Assembly (NCBI GenBank): GCA_049295575.1
Contig: JBAQQX010000001.1
Coordinates: forward strand, 184,807 to 248,806
Direction: 5' to 3'
Length of the DNA: 64,000 nucleotides
Source: UBA6022 sp049295575
GTDB taxonomy: Bacteria > Patescibacteriota > Saccharimonadia > Saccharimonadales > Saccharimonadaceae
Part shown: piece after piece, positions 49,835 through 58,676 of the stretch
Numbering within the stretch: position 1 is the stretch's first letter
How the letters are laid out: each line of letters starts with the position of its first letter
Made by a program: the position numbers and the translations under genes
Notes under the pieces: generated by a model
What the model was told of the DNA's origin: nothing
Databases searched by the model: none
Seen by the model: only the letters and a program-made list of their open reading frames with translations

Positions 49835-50543
49835 GGGCTACTTCGCGAGCAAGCTCGGCAAATCGATCATCAATCACGGTAGGGGTGAAGTCGCCGTATT
49901 TATTGATAATCGCCTTTTCAATTAAGAAGTCGGCAATGGCTGGGTTTTTTGGCAAAAGAGAGCCATGGAGATATGTCGCAATAATATTATTATAGCGAGC
50001 TCCTTCGGTGTCGTCTTTGCCATTATTTCCAGCACCTTTTATGACTCGGCCTAAAGGTGCGACGTGTGGCCCGAGGAATGTTTGACCGCTATGGTTTTCG
50101 TATCCGATGATCTCGCCGAAGTCATGGCTGGTTGTTGTGATATTGCCGGTTAATCTTTCCGGTCCAGCGTGAGTTTCAATATCGAGTAGTCCAATTCCTT
50201 GGATGATATGACCATCTTGAGTCTTGAAAAATTTGCCCAGTAGCTGGTAGAGGCCGCAGATCATGAGCATTGGGACATTAGCCTCAGCCAGCTCTTTGAG
50301 CTTATCGGCAATAGAGAGCAGGTCTGCTTGAATAATAGATTGGCCTGAATCTTGGCCGCCGCCGCCGACAATAATATCGATGTCATTGGGGAATATGTCG
50401 CCAGGGTTATACTCCTTAAGAATAGGGGTGTAACCGTGCCATTCTAGGCGACGCTTTAGTGTGAGGGTATTGCCCCAGTCGCCGTAGATATTCATATCCC
50501 GGGGGTAGATTTGAAGAATGGTGATCGTGCGTTTGTCGGTCAT
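49818..50543 (-). CDS. gatD: Lipid II isoglutaminyl synthase, glutaminase subunit GatD
   Basis: This 241-residue glutaminase feeds ammonia to MurT, which amidates D-Glu in the stem peptide of lipid II. The class I CobB/CobQ-like fold has the nucleophile Cys in MLMICGLYQLLG and His in YLHGSLLPKNP. It overlaps murT by 4 nt (ATGA). The pair predicts amidated (D-iGln) peptidoglycan, as in Gram-positive bacteria. Confidence 0.93.
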   Translation of the reverse strand: MTDKRTITILQIYPRDMNIYGDWGNTLTLKRRLEWHGYTPILKEYNPGDIFPNDIDIIVGGGGQDSGQSIIQADLLSIADKLKELAEANVPMLMICGLYQLLGKFFKTQDGHIIQGIGLLDIETHAGPERLTGNITTTSHDFGEIIGYENHSGQTFLGPHVAPLGRVIKGAGNNGKDDTEGARYNNIIATYLHGSLLPKNPAIADFLIEKAIINKYGDFTPTVIDDRFAELAREVALKRPR

Positions 50544-51811
50544 GAAATTGTCTCCACGGAAGTCATCTTGCTTAGTTCACGGCGCAGGGCTAGCATGGCG
50601 GTATAGGTACAGTAGATACGCTTTGGCTGGTCGCTATAGGTGGATATAAACGCACGAAGGGCGGCGATTAGGTTCGTATCAACATGCCCAATTGTCACTT
50701 CTTCGTATTGCAGGCGTAGCGCCATGTCATAAGCACGAATGCCACTGACAGATTGAACGCCATTTTCAGTAAGGCTGTCAAAATTAACGTCCCAGAGCCA
50801 CGACATGTCTCGGCCGTCAGCATAATTGTCGTTGATGGCGATCATCGTTGCATAATCCTTGGCGTCAAATGAGCTGAGGCCAAGCCGAAAGCCGCCTGGA
50901 TTTTTTACTAGAACAAGCTCAAGGGGCTGGTCACCTACTATAAGTGTTTCGCCGCGACCAAAGGCTGGCTCAACGGCTGAAAGAGAGGCAATGAGTTTAT
51001 CGGTATTAAGTTTCTCGCCGACAATCTCCCTGACAAGTGCAAGGGCGGCAGCTGAGTTGTATATATTATAGACGCCCTGTAGTTTCAGCTCGGTGGCAAA
51101 CTGCTGGCTGTTCATGGTGAACGTCGCCGTTTTTCCCTTTAGACTATCAAGCGTTACTTCGGCGGCGGGTAGACTGTTGATAGTGCGAGGTGCGCTATGT
51201 AGGTCATCGTCGTTTGGAAATAGAGCTCGTGTTGTATCGCTAAGTCCAAAGAAAATGGGACGCTGATGTGTGAGGGAGGAGGCTATGTTAGCCACTCTCG
51301 GGTCCTCACGATTAAGTACCACAGTCTCTGTTGTGTGAGTGGCGATATGGGCAAGCATCTTGACGGTAGTGTCGATCTCGCCGAAGCGATCGAGCTGATC
51401 TCGCATGACATTTAACAATAGGCTATATCGCGGCGGGATGGCATTAACAAAGTGAACAGCATGAGCCTCATCGAGTTCAAGAACGGCAATATCAGCATCG
51501 AGTTTACCCTTGAAGTCTACCTCGCCGAGTAATGCGGCGGCAACACCACGAACAAAGTTACTGCCAGTTCGATTGGTAAATACCCTTAGGCCTTGGCCTT
51601 CAAGCAGCTCTACGACCATCTTTGTCGTCGTCGTTTTGCCATTAGTGCCACTAATAACAACGACGCCAAGAGGTAATTGGTCGAGGGTGGTTTTGATAAA
51701 ATCCGGATCAATTTTTTCAACGAATAATCCAGGTAGGGCTGACCCGCCGCCGCGAAGTCGCGCGGCGTAACGAACGGCCTTGCCGAGGAGTGTGGTGTAC
51801 GGCTTTGACAT
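50540..51811 (-). CDS. murT: Lipid II isoglutaminyl synthase, ligase subunit MurT (no zinc ribbon)
   Basis: This 423-residue Mur-ligase-type enzyme has the ATP loop SGTNGKTTTTKM, ELDEAH, NVMRDQLDRFGE and the C-terminal MurT domain. In Staphylococcus and Streptococcus MurT the middle domain has a four-Cys zinc ribbon; here the matching region (about residues 190-235) has no Cys at all, and the protein's only Cys is in RIYCTYTAM. A minus-strand TATAAT (51823-51818) ends 6 nt before the start. Confidence 0.93.
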   Translation of the reverse strand: MSKPYTTLLGKAVRYAARLRGGGSALPGLFVEKIDPDFIKTTLDQLPLGVVVISGTNGKTTTTKMVVELLEGQGLRVFTNRTGSNFVRGVAAALLGEVDFKGKLDADIAVLELDEAHAVHFVNAIPPRYSLLLNVMRDQLDRFGEIDTTVKMLAHIATHTTETVVLNREDPRVANIASSLTHQRPIFFGLSDTTRALFPNDDDLHSAPRTINSLPAAEVTLDSLKGKTATFTMNSQQFATELKLQGVYNIYNSAAALALVREIVGEKLNTDKLIASLSAVEPAFGRGETLIVGDQPLELVLVKNPGGFRLGLSSFDAKDYATMIAINDNYADGRDMSWLWDVNFDSLTENGVQSVSGIRAYDMALRLQYEEVTIGHVDTNLIAALRAFISTYSDQPKRIYCTYTAMLALRRELSKMTSVETIS

Positions 51812-51817
51812 GGATCT

Positions 51818-51850
51818 ATTATAGCCTAATTATTAGTGGTAGGGTACAAT
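51818..51850. promoter_or_regulatory. Divergent leaderless promoters (murT and 51857 gene)
   Basis: Minus-strand TATAAT (51823-51818) ends 6 nt before the murT start; plus-strand TACAAT (51845-51850) ends 6 nt before ATG 51857. Confidence 0.6.
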
Positions 51851-51856
51851 AAGGTT

Positions 51857-52243
51857 ATGTTTCTAGTGGGAATTCTTTCATGGTGGTATGGTGATGGCTG
51901 GAGGCAGCGCGTAGGTTTGATCCGTGAACGATTAGCACGAACCCTAGACTTCTTCTCAATTAGTCTTTTACTGCGAACTCTTTTTTCTCCTTTTCGACAG
52001 ATATCGGCCGGCAAGACGGCAGGTCCGATAGGCGTCCAGATGCGAGCTTTCTTTGATAAGCTTACATCTCGCTTGATCGGGGCGGCTGTGCGTTCTTTTA
52101 TGATCGCCGCTGGTGTTGTCATCATCTTACTGCATGCTTCTTGGGGGCTAGTTGTACTTGTTGGCTGGGCATTAGTGCCACTACTGCCCGTTGCTGGCAT
52201 TTTGGCATTTAGTATTGGATGGGCTCCATCGTGGACTCTATAG
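51857..52243 (+). CDS. Small membrane protein coupled to the Clp-like ATPase
   Basis: This 128-residue protein starts MFLVGILSWWYGDG and has an amphipathic N-terminal region, a basic middle (LFSPFRQISAGKTAG), and two C-terminal membrane helices (about 80-98 and 103-122). ATG 51857 is fixed by TACAAT 6 nt upstream. Its last 25 bp overlap the Clp-like gene, so the two proteins are co-translated and probably form one membrane complex. No family is known to me. Confidence 0.7.
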   Translation: MFLVGILSWWYGDGWRQRVGLIRERLARTLDFFSISLLLRTLFSPFRQISAGKTAGPIGVQMRAFFDKLTSRLIGAAVRSFMIAAGVVIILLHASWGLVVLVGWALVPLLPVAGILAFSIGWAPSWTL

Positions 52244-54678
52244 CGCTGAATAGAAATAGTATCCGTGCGCAGAAGGCTCGGATTGGCGAAGCAATTGTTA
52301 AATGGCGACTACTGATTATTGTATCGGTATATATCTGTTTATTCGCTGCAATGATATTTATTGTTATTGGCCAGCCGGCTGGCTGGCTGCTACTTGGCTT
52401 GTCGGCAATACCGGTAATTATTCTTGAATGGTGGAAAGGGGATATCCATCATCTTAAATCGGGGATAGCTTCATCAATTGATGACATACTTGCGGGTGAT
52501 GTACTTGGGAAGCTATCGAAGGATGTCTCGCCTCGCGATTTAGCTACGATCATTAGTCATGTGCCAAGCGGCCAGTTCTTTGCAGCCCGCTTTGGAATTG
52601 GCGCACGTTTCCTCCAGGAAATAACATCCGAGAATCCTGCCGACACCGAGCAAATTTGGCGAAATGCACTGGCACTCAAAGAACAGCTTGATGCGGAACA
52701 GATAACTGGCGGTATATTGCTCGTAGCGATCATACGCGCATTTGACCAGCACGAGACAGTGCTCGCACATCTACAGTTAGGAGCCGATGATTTAGTTGCT
52801 GGTGTCGAGTGGTATGAGCATATTCATCAGTTGATTCGTCGCTCAAAGAGGTCTCGCCGAACTGGCGGTATCGCGCGAGATTGGTCGTTTGGCTATATTC
52901 CTCTACTATCCCATTACGGCCAAAACATAAGCGAACAGATGAGTGGTGGCCATAGTATGAACGTGGAGCTTGAAGCTCATCGCGAAGCCCGAGATCAGCT
53001 AATTTCAACATTCTCAGGCGCGGGTCGTCAGAATGCAACACTTGTAGGAGCGGCAGGTGTAGGCAAGACAACTATCGTTCATGCATTCGCCGAGCGACTA
53101 CTCGACGCCTCGTCGTCGCTACCTGCAAGTTTAAAATTTCGTCAGGTGATTATGCTTGATGCATCGGCGTTGATTGCAGCCGCACCGGGACGAGGTGAAT
53201 TAGAGCAACTCGTAACACGAGTTCTAAACGAGGCATATAGTGCTAAAAATATCATTCTCTGTCTTGATAATGCTCAGCTCTTTTTTGAAGAAGGTATTGG
53301 ATCTGTCGATCTTAGCAATCTACTGTTACCGATCTTAGAGGCGGGTAGACTGCGAATAATCTTAACGATGGACGAGCAGCGATATTTGCAGATCGGTCAA
53401 CGTAATCCGGCACTTATCAACGCGCTGAACCGTATCTCGATTGCAAGTGCTACTGAGGCTGAGACTATTGCAGTACTACAAGATCAGCTGATAATCTTTG
53501 AGTTTCAGCATCATGTTACATTTATGTATCAGGCGCTTGAAGAAGCATATCGTCTGAGTGAGCGATATGTTCATGATCTTGCGATGCCGGGTCGAGCGAT
53601 AAAGCTATTAGAATCTGCGGCGTCACATCCTGAAGACGGCTTCATTACCGCACATTCGGTACAGCGGGCAATTGAACAGACGATGGACATAAAAGTAGGC
53701 GTAGCGAATGACGATGATGAGCGAGAAAAGCTTCTTAACCTCGAAGATTTAATTCATAAACGCATGATCAACCAAACGCGTGCCGTACAAGTAGTAAGTG
53801 ATGCGCTTCGGCGTGCTCGTGCTGGCGTACGCAACCAGAATCGTCCGATTGGTACATTTTTATTTCTTGGCCCAACCGGTGTTGGTAAAACGGAGCTAGC
53901 TAAGGCGCTTGCGGATGTCTACTTTGGCGGCGAAGAGCGTATGATTCGGCTTGACCTAAACGAGTATGTTCGCAGTGAAGACGTATCTCGTTTGATCGCC
54001 GATGGCGCCGATGATCCCAATAGCCTTACAGCACAAGCAATGAAGCAGCCATTTAGCGTGGTGCTACTCGATGAGATAGAAAAAGCTCATCCTCAGGTCC
54101 TGACGACGCTGCTTCAACTGCTTGATGAAGGCATTCTACGCGATATGAAGAATCGAGAAGTTAGCTTTAGAGATGCGATCATTATCGCAACGAGCAATGC
54201 TGGAGCCGACCGCATTCGCGAGTATATAGAACGCGGCTACCAGCTAGAGCAGTTCGAGAAGCAGTTTGTTGACGAGCTCATTAACACAAATCAATTTCGT
54301 CCAGAGTTCCTGAATCGTTTCGACGAGATTGTCACGTTCCGACCGCTCGGCAAAGAGGAGTTGGTTCAGGTTGTTGAGCTCATTCTCGCGGGTATCAACA
54401 AGACACTCGCGTTGCAAAAACTAACAGTCGTCGTTGAGGATGAGGCAAAACTACGCCTAGTCGATAGTGGATATGACCCTCGACTTGGTGCTCGTCCGAT
54501 GCGCCGAGTTGTTCAGCGAGCTGTTGAGAATACGGTTGCAAAACAGTTGCTGAGCGGAGCGGCTCAGCCGGGAAGCACGATTAACATTACGCTTGAGCAG
54601 GTTGAGCAAATTCTTGGGAGTAAGCAGCAGGCAGACGATATCGTAACGCCGCCAATAAGTACGCCTCCTATTCACTAG
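52219..54678 (+). CDS. Membrane-tethered ClpB/ClpC-like double AAA+ ATPase
   Basis: This 819-residue protein has two N-terminal membrane helices (about 31-51 and 54-70), a Clp-N-like helical region (about 90-200), then two AAA+ modules. AAA1 has Walker A GAAGVGKTT but its Walker B reads CLDNAQ, with Asn in place of the catalytic Glu. AAA2 has GPTGVGKTE, VVLLDEIEKAHP and the C-terminal D2-small domain with LGARPMRR. A ClpP-binding loop is not obvious. It probably unfolds or extracts membrane or secreted substrates; D2 should be the active motor. It is coupled to the membrane gene at 51857. Confidence 0.88.
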   Translation: MGSIVDSIALNRNSIRAQKARIGEAIVKWRLLIIVSVYICLFAAMIFIVIGQPAGWLLLGLSAIPVIILEWWKGDIHHLKSGIASSIDDILAGDVLGKLSKDVSPRDLATIISHVPSGQFFAARFGIGARFLQEITSENPADTEQIWRNALALKEQLDAEQITGGILLVAIIRAFDQHETVLAHLQLGADDLVAGVEWYEHIHQLIRRSKRSRRTGGIARDWSFGYIPLLSHYGQNISEQMSGGHSMNVELEAHREARDQLISTFSGAGRQNATLVGAAGVGKTTIVHAFAERLLDASSSLPASLKFRQVIMLDASALIAAAPGRGELEQLVTRVLNEAYSAKNIILCLDNAQLFFEEGIGSVDLSNLLLPILEAGRLRIILTMDEQRYLQIGQRNPALINALNRISIASATEAETIAVLQDQLIIFEFQHHVTFMYQALEEAYRLSERYVHDLAMPGRAIKLLESAASHPEDGFITAHSVQRAIEQTMDIKVGVANDDDEREKLLNLEDLIHKRMINQTRAVQVVSDALRRARAGVRNQNRPIGTFLFLGPTGVGKTELAKALADVYFGGEERMIRLDLNEYVRSEDVSRLIADGADDPNSLTAQAMKQPFSVVLLDEIEKAHPQVLTTLLQLLDEGILRDMKNREVSFRDAIIIATSNAGADRIREYIERGYQLEQFEKQFVDELINTNQFRPEFLNRFDEIVTFRPLGKEELVQVVELILAGINKTLALQKLTVVVEDEAKLRLVDSGYDPRLGARPMRRVVQRAVENTVAKQLLSGAAQPGSTINITLEQVEQILGSKQQADDIVTPPISTPPIH

Positions 54679-54696
54679 TACGGTGAAATAGGAGGC
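54663..54696. repeat. Inverted repeat around the clp-like stop codon
   Basis: GCCTCCTATTCAC and GTGAAATAGGAGGC pair with one bulge across the TAG stop. No T-run follows on either strand, so this may be an mRNA 3' hairpin rather than a terminator. Confidence 0.5.
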
Positions 54697-54724
54697 ATGA
54701 TGGTAATCGGCTAGAGGTTTTTAA

Positions 54725-55447
54725 CTAGCGCTTAGTGGAGCGTCGCGCATTCTCCGCAGCATTAGCAACCTGCTGCTTAATACTGTCCTGCTTAGCTCGT
54801 GCACTATCGGCGGCTTGCTCAAGTAAGTCGCGAGCAACATCCCGGCCACCAAGGCCAAATGCAAGCGCAAGCCCTAAGGCGACGGCGCCAACAATGGCTG
54901 TGAATAGGATATTAACGATATCTGTAGCTATACCGAGTTGGTTTAATATCATGAAGATCGCTAAGCTCATTGTTACCGCTGGTATCGCAGTGCCTACTAG
55001 CCGAGACATAGCTGTATTACCCATAACTCTCCGAGCAAATCCAGCAGCCCCCGCTGAAACCGCACTAGCAACAAGGAATATTATGACTGCAGCAATAATA
55101 TTAGGGATGTACCCGTAAACTGCGGCAAGGAGATCGTTTAAGACTGGAAGATTTAGGGCTGCTATCGCAAGCGAGATCGTTCCAATCATAATGAGCCAAA
55201 AGACAATTCTGCCCGTAAAATATGAAGGGCTTTCAATGACGCGCGACACTATCGATCCGGCTGCAGACGCGTGAATAACTCGATCAAACCGTAGTCGCTG
55301 CAATACTTTGCGCGTTAATCGTGCAAGACCGGATGCGATGAGGCCGCCTATTAGTAGTATGACAATGGCGGCAAGTACGCTAGGCAAAAAATTAATAATA
55401 TTACCTACTACATTTTCAAACTCTTGCGTAAGATCAAACCTTTCCAT
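54725..55447 (-). CDS. MscS-type TM-helix protein (PF05552-like)
   Basis: This 240-residue protein has five membrane helices in the conserved TM-helix arrangement (FLPSVLAAIVILLIGGLIASGLARL then a Gly/Ala-rich region ending ALAFGLGGRDVARDLLE), but lacks the beta and C-terminal cytosolic domains of MscS. A charged Ala/Lys-rich coiled tail follows. Such proteins are often called small mechanosensitive-channel relatives; channel activity is not shown. AAGGAG precedes the start. Confidence 0.85.
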   Translation of the reverse strand: MERFDLTQEFENVVGNIINFLPSVLAAIVILLIGGLIASGLARLTRKVLQRLRFDRVIHASAAGSIVSRVIESPSYFTGRIVFWLIMIGTISLAIAALNLPVLNDLLAAVYGYIPNIIAAVIIFLVASAVSAGAAGFARRVMGNTAMSRLVGTAIPAVTMSLAIFMILNQLGIATDIVNILFTAIVGAVALGLALAFGLGGRDVARDLLEQAADSARAKQDSIKQQVANAAENARRSTKR

Positions 55448-55564
55448 AGTAAACTCCTTACTGTTATATTAGTGTGTCCTTAATATAGCGTGGATGAGGG
55501 AGTTGGAATGTAAGAAATCTAACAATTTGTCGCTAAACTAGCGCTGGATAGAATTTGCCGTCTA

Positions 55565-55939
55565 TTATTTCTTTTTACCAACATGACCTAGGTGGGTATG
55601 CTTGAAGCTGGTGGCATGCTTGAGTCCATATCCAAAAGCACGATCAATAAGGATGTGAAAGAGCCAGATAAGTGAGGCGAATAAAATAATTTGGTTATCG
55701 GTGGCGATATAAATCGCAACAAGAATAACAGGTCCAATTAAACTATGGCCAATGTTATAGATAGCTGCCCCGACCCGTGGATTGAGGAGATAGCCGGCCA
55801 TGCTGACATCGGGAACTAAGAAAAGGATCGGTAGCCACCACCAGTCAAAGTTGCCAACAACAACGTAAAAGATGGCAACAAGAATTGCGGCAATGAGATA
55901 TTCGGAACTGATGAGTTGTTTCATGAAAGTATTCTGCAT
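55565..55939 (-). CDS. DUF4260 membrane protein
   Basis: This 124-residue protein has four short hydrophobic segments and the DUF4260 pattern: PDVSMAGYLLNPRVGAAIYNIGHS and WLFHILIDRAFGYGLKHATSFKHTHLG. Function unknown. ATG 55939 lies 6 nt after the minus-strand TATACT, so it is probably leaderless; Met6 is an alternative. Confidence 0.85.
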   Translation of the reverse strand: MQNTFMKQLISSEYLIAAILVAIFYVVVGNFDWWWLPILFLVPDVSMAGYLLNPRVGAAIYNIGHSLIGPVILVAIYIATDNQIILFASLIWLFHILIDRAFGYGLKHATSFKHTHLGHVGKKK

Positions 55940-55945
55940 ATGCTT

Positions 55946-55951
55946 AGTATA
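55946..55951 (-). promoter_or_regulatory. -10 hexamer of the DUF4260 gene
   Basis: TATACT on the minus strand (55951-55946) ends 6 nt before the start. Confidence 0.6.
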
Positions 55952-55988
55952 GCAAAAGTTAATAAAGAATCAGACTGTAGGCAGGTGA

Positions 55989-56006
55989 TAAGCGTCATTA
56001 CGCTTA
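55989..56006. repeat. Perfect inverted repeat between cls and DUF4260
   Basis: TAAGCGT-CATT-ACGCTTA is a perfect 7-bp repeat with a 4-bp loop. It lies 68 bp beyond the cls stop and about 40 bp upstream of the DUF4260 -10, without a T-run. It could be an operator or a weak processing hairpin. Confidence 0.4.
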
Positions 56007-56073
56007 GTAAAATAGATTGGTGTGTATTCCCAAAATTATCATCCTTCGATAGGAGACATCTGGATAGATGTAA

Positions 56074-57243
56074 CTACAGCTGCCGACGAAGGAGAGTGCT
56101 AGCCACTTCAGTTATTCGATCTATAAACGGACGTTTGATCCATTTATAAAGTATCATCTTCTCGGACTGAGCGAGATCCTTATGGAATTGATCATCAAGA
56201 CTGGTAATTAAGCCTGGATCTGTTGCAGACATATTAATTTCGTCATTCAAGACAAAAGAACGGTCGTCAAAATTAATCGATCCCACACTTGTCCATGAGC
56301 CATCAATAGTAACAATTTTACTATGAAGGAGGGTTTGTTGGTATTCGTATATTTCAACGCCCGCAGCCAAGAGCTGATTGTAGTAGGCGTGTCCCGCCTT
56401 TCTCACGACTGGATGATTCGTGCGGTGGCCATTTGTAAGTATGACGACCCGTACTCCCGTGGCTCGTGCTGCTATAAGTGCGTTGCAAAAATGTGTGCTT
56501 GGGGCAAAGTAGGCTGTGGTGATATTGATGTTCATTTGAGCGGATCGAATCAGCGACATGAACAACTTGTCGGCGTATGTACGCCCACCAGTCGCCTTGC
56601 TCGATGTTATCTGTACGGTAATGCCGCCAGTAGTATTAGTGGTGAAGTCGTAGGTATCGATTGCAGAACCTCCTGCCTCGGTCCAGTTGTCATTGAAGCT
56701 GCTAATCAGGTCGACTATCGCGGGCCCAATTACTTTAAAATGCGTATCTCGCCAATGATGAATATCCTGGGCATTGCCTGTCCATTCCTGGGCAATACCG
56801 ACGCCGCCAAGAAATCCGGTCTGCTGATCAACAACAAGAATTTTGCGATGGGTTCGATTGTTGAACTTATGGACGGTATACCAGTTAAGTGGTCGGAACC
56901 AGCGAAACTCCACACCGGCATTTTGCATACGTTCAATGAGCCCAAGGTCTATCTTGCTGCTGCCAAAAGCATCCATGAGTACGCAGACATTGACGCCACC
57001 GTGAGCTTTTTCCGCAAGTGCATGAGCGAACTGTGTCGCAATTTCACCGCGCCAATAGACATACGTAAGAAAAAGTATGGATTCTTTAGCTTCGGCAATA
57101 GCTTCGAGCATTGCAGGGAATATCTCATCTCCATTTGTCAGTATGGTGACGCTATTGTTATGGCGAATCGGTGAATCGACGTAGCTCTCTAAGAATCTCT
57201 TATAAGCAGGGGTCTTTAGTTTCAAACGTTGAAGAGTAGCCAT
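56074..57243 (-). CDS. cls: Cardiolipin synthase-like phospholipase D family enzyme
   Basis: This 389-residue protein has two HKD motifs: THRKILVVDQQTG (about 132-144) and LLHSKIVTIDGSWTSVGSINFD (about 305-326). Both have the His, Lys and Asp of PLD transphosphatidylases, as in cardiolipin synthases. There is no N-terminal membrane domain, as in the ClsB type. A minus-strand extended -10 (TGG-TATAAT, 57258-57253) ends 9 nt before the start. Confidence 0.9.
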   Translation of the reverse strand: MATLQRLKLKTPAYKRFLESYVDSPIRHNNSVTILTNGDEIFPAMLEAIAEAKESILFLTYVYWRGEIATQFAHALAEKAHGGVNVCVLMDAFGSSKIDLGLIERMQNAGVEFRWFRPLNWYTVHKFNNRTHRKILVVDQQTGFLGGVGIAQEWTGNAQDIHHWRDTHFKVIGPAIVDLISSFNDNWTEAGGSAIDTYDFTTNTTGGITVQITSSKATGGRTYADKLFMSLIRSAQMNINITTAYFAPSTHFCNALIAARATGVRVVILTNGHRTNHPVVRKAGHAYYNQLLAAGVEIYEYQQTLLHSKIVTIDGSWTSVGSINFDDRSFVLNDEINMSATDPGLITSLDDQFHKDLAQSEKMILYKWIKRPFIDRITEVASTLLRRQL

Positions 57244-57252
57244 TGTCTGGTA

Positions 57253-57258
57253 ATTATA
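57253..57258 (-). promoter_or_regulatory. -10 hexamer of cls
   Basis: TATAAT preceded by TGG on the minus strand, 9 nt before the start at 57243. Confidence 0.6.
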
Positions 57259-57307
57259 CCACCGGCCTCCTTATCTGCGGTATTTGATATATGTCGTGCT
57301 AATGCTT

Positions 57308-57313
57308 TATACT
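57308..57313 (+). promoter_or_regulatory. -10 hexamer of the 57324 pilin gene
   Basis: TATACT ends 10 nt before ATG 57324. The earlier in-frame ATG at 57315 is only 1 nt from the -10, upstream of any likely transcription start. Confidence 0.55.
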
Positions 57314-57323
57314 TATGATTAAT

Positions 57324-57824
57324 ATGCAAATACGACAAAAGCAACAGCAGCAGCTCGGCTTTACGATTGTCGAACTTCTGATTGTCATTGTCATTATCGG
57401 CATTCTGGCGGCCATTACAATCGTCGCCTATAATGGCATACAGAATAGGGCAAACGATACCACGATAAAAAGTGACTTAGCTAATATCGCAAAGCAACTG
57501 GAGACCATAAAAGCAGTATCTTCGAGCTCAACATATCCAACTACTACGGAGTTGGCGAGCAATAAGCTATCTGCATCAAAAAATGTCTATGAAAAATCAA
57601 GAAACAATCTCTACTACTGCAGAACGACCGACAATTTGAACTATGCTGTTGGGGCAGTATCTACGTCAGGTAAAAACTTCTTCCTAGTGAATGGTGTTGT
57701 CCAAGAAGGCGTGAATGTATGGGGTTCGACGACATGCGACCAGTTGACGAGTTTTGGCACCACGACTAATGCCGGATCTGGATATGACAATCCGACCAAC
57801 ACCTGGTCGCCTTGGGTTAAGTAG
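57324..57824 (+). CDS. Type IV pilin-like protein
   Basis: This 166-residue prepilin has a Gln-rich basic leader (MQIRQKQQQQLG), the signal GFTIVELLIVIVIIGIL, and the conserved helix running to AYNGIQNRA. The mature domain ends in a Cys pair (CRTTDN and CDQL) and Gly/Thr-rich residues. ATG 57324 is favoured by the promoter. It is one of three pilins with nearly identical N termini; the C-terminal domains differ. Confidence 0.88.
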   Translation: MQIRQKQQQQLGFTIVELLIVIVIIGILAAITIVAYNGIQNRANDTTIKSDLANIAKQLETIKAVSSSSTYPTTTELASNKLSASKNVYEKSRNNLYYCRTTDNLNYAVGAVSTSGKNFFLVNGVVQEGVNVWGSTTCDQLTSFGTTTNAGSGYDNPTNTWSPWVK

Positions 57825-58038
57825 CCGACAGAGTAAAAAGAATATAGTACCTCCACTAATCTTTTTCGAGGAGTGAGTGTGTCGCAAGAAGTAGTGCGTC
57901 TCTTAATCATAAAAACTAGTCGCTATTTTGAGAGCAGAACGTTGAGCTTACGAATTATTTATTCCAGTAGTAGCCTCACGACCTTTGTACTGAATATCGA
58001 ATGCCTATACCTAGTGCCGGTGATTGTCGAGGATAGAA

Positions 58039-58578
58039 CTAAACTGCAAGCCTGACATTTTGCCATTCGAGTCCATTGCCGTCAATATATGACTCGCCGT
58101 CATCGCTAAAGCCAAGACTCCGATTCATATTCATAACTACAGTATTACTTTTTAAGTGACGCGAATATAGTGTCGTAGTCTCAATATTTTGTCTTATGTA
58201 TTGAATTAGGGCTAGCATCGTAACCTTACCGATTCCTCTTCCACGGTAGCCTTTGTTGCCTATCATTAAATGGATGCTCGGAGGATTAACATTATGGTTC
58301 TCCGTAAGCTCTATCCATGCAACGCCAATTATTTCATCATTAAACTGAAGCATCCAAGTCAATTGTTTGTTTTCTTTTTTTAGGTCAATAAATTCCTCAA
58401 GTGTTTGGATTTCATTTTCCAAGCTCGGTACGCCAATCTCATGCTCGGCATTTCCCATAAGTAGTAGCGTCTCATTCCCGTACTCAGACTCAAACCAGCT
58501 AAGAGTGATTGGTGCGTGTAGCACAGGGTTCGGATCAATCATAACGAGGTCGGCCAGTGATGTCTGTACGGATGTCAT
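58039..58578 (-). CDS. GNAT-family acetyltransferase
   Basis: This 179-residue protein has the acetyl-CoA motif A (IGNKGYRGRGIGKVTM) and a C-terminal NRSLGF-type segment (MNMNRSLGF). Substrate unknown. The 214-bp gap between the pilin gene and this gene holds nothing I can identify. Confidence 0.85.
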   Translation of the reverse strand: MTSVQTSLADLVMIDPNPVLHAPITLSWFESEYGNETLLLMGNAEHEIGVPSLENEIQTLEEFIDLKKENKQLTWMLQFNDEIIGVAWIELTENHNVNPPSIHLMIGNKGYRGRGIGKVTMLALIQYIRQNIETTTLYSRHLKSNTVVMNMNRSLGFSDDGESYIDGNGLEWQNVRLAV

Positions 58579-58676
58579 ACGTACATCTTATCAGATATGA
58601 ATTAATTTCTATCTATAACAAATTTAGTACGGCGTAGTATGCGAAACTAGAACCATGCTACTTGCCTAGTTGCTGT

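Noticed and set aside
57873..58055. Short plus-strand frame between the pilin and GNAT genes
   Set aside because: It begins with a plausible site but shows no family, overlaps the GNAT stop on the other strand, and has no promoter. The gap probably holds no gene.
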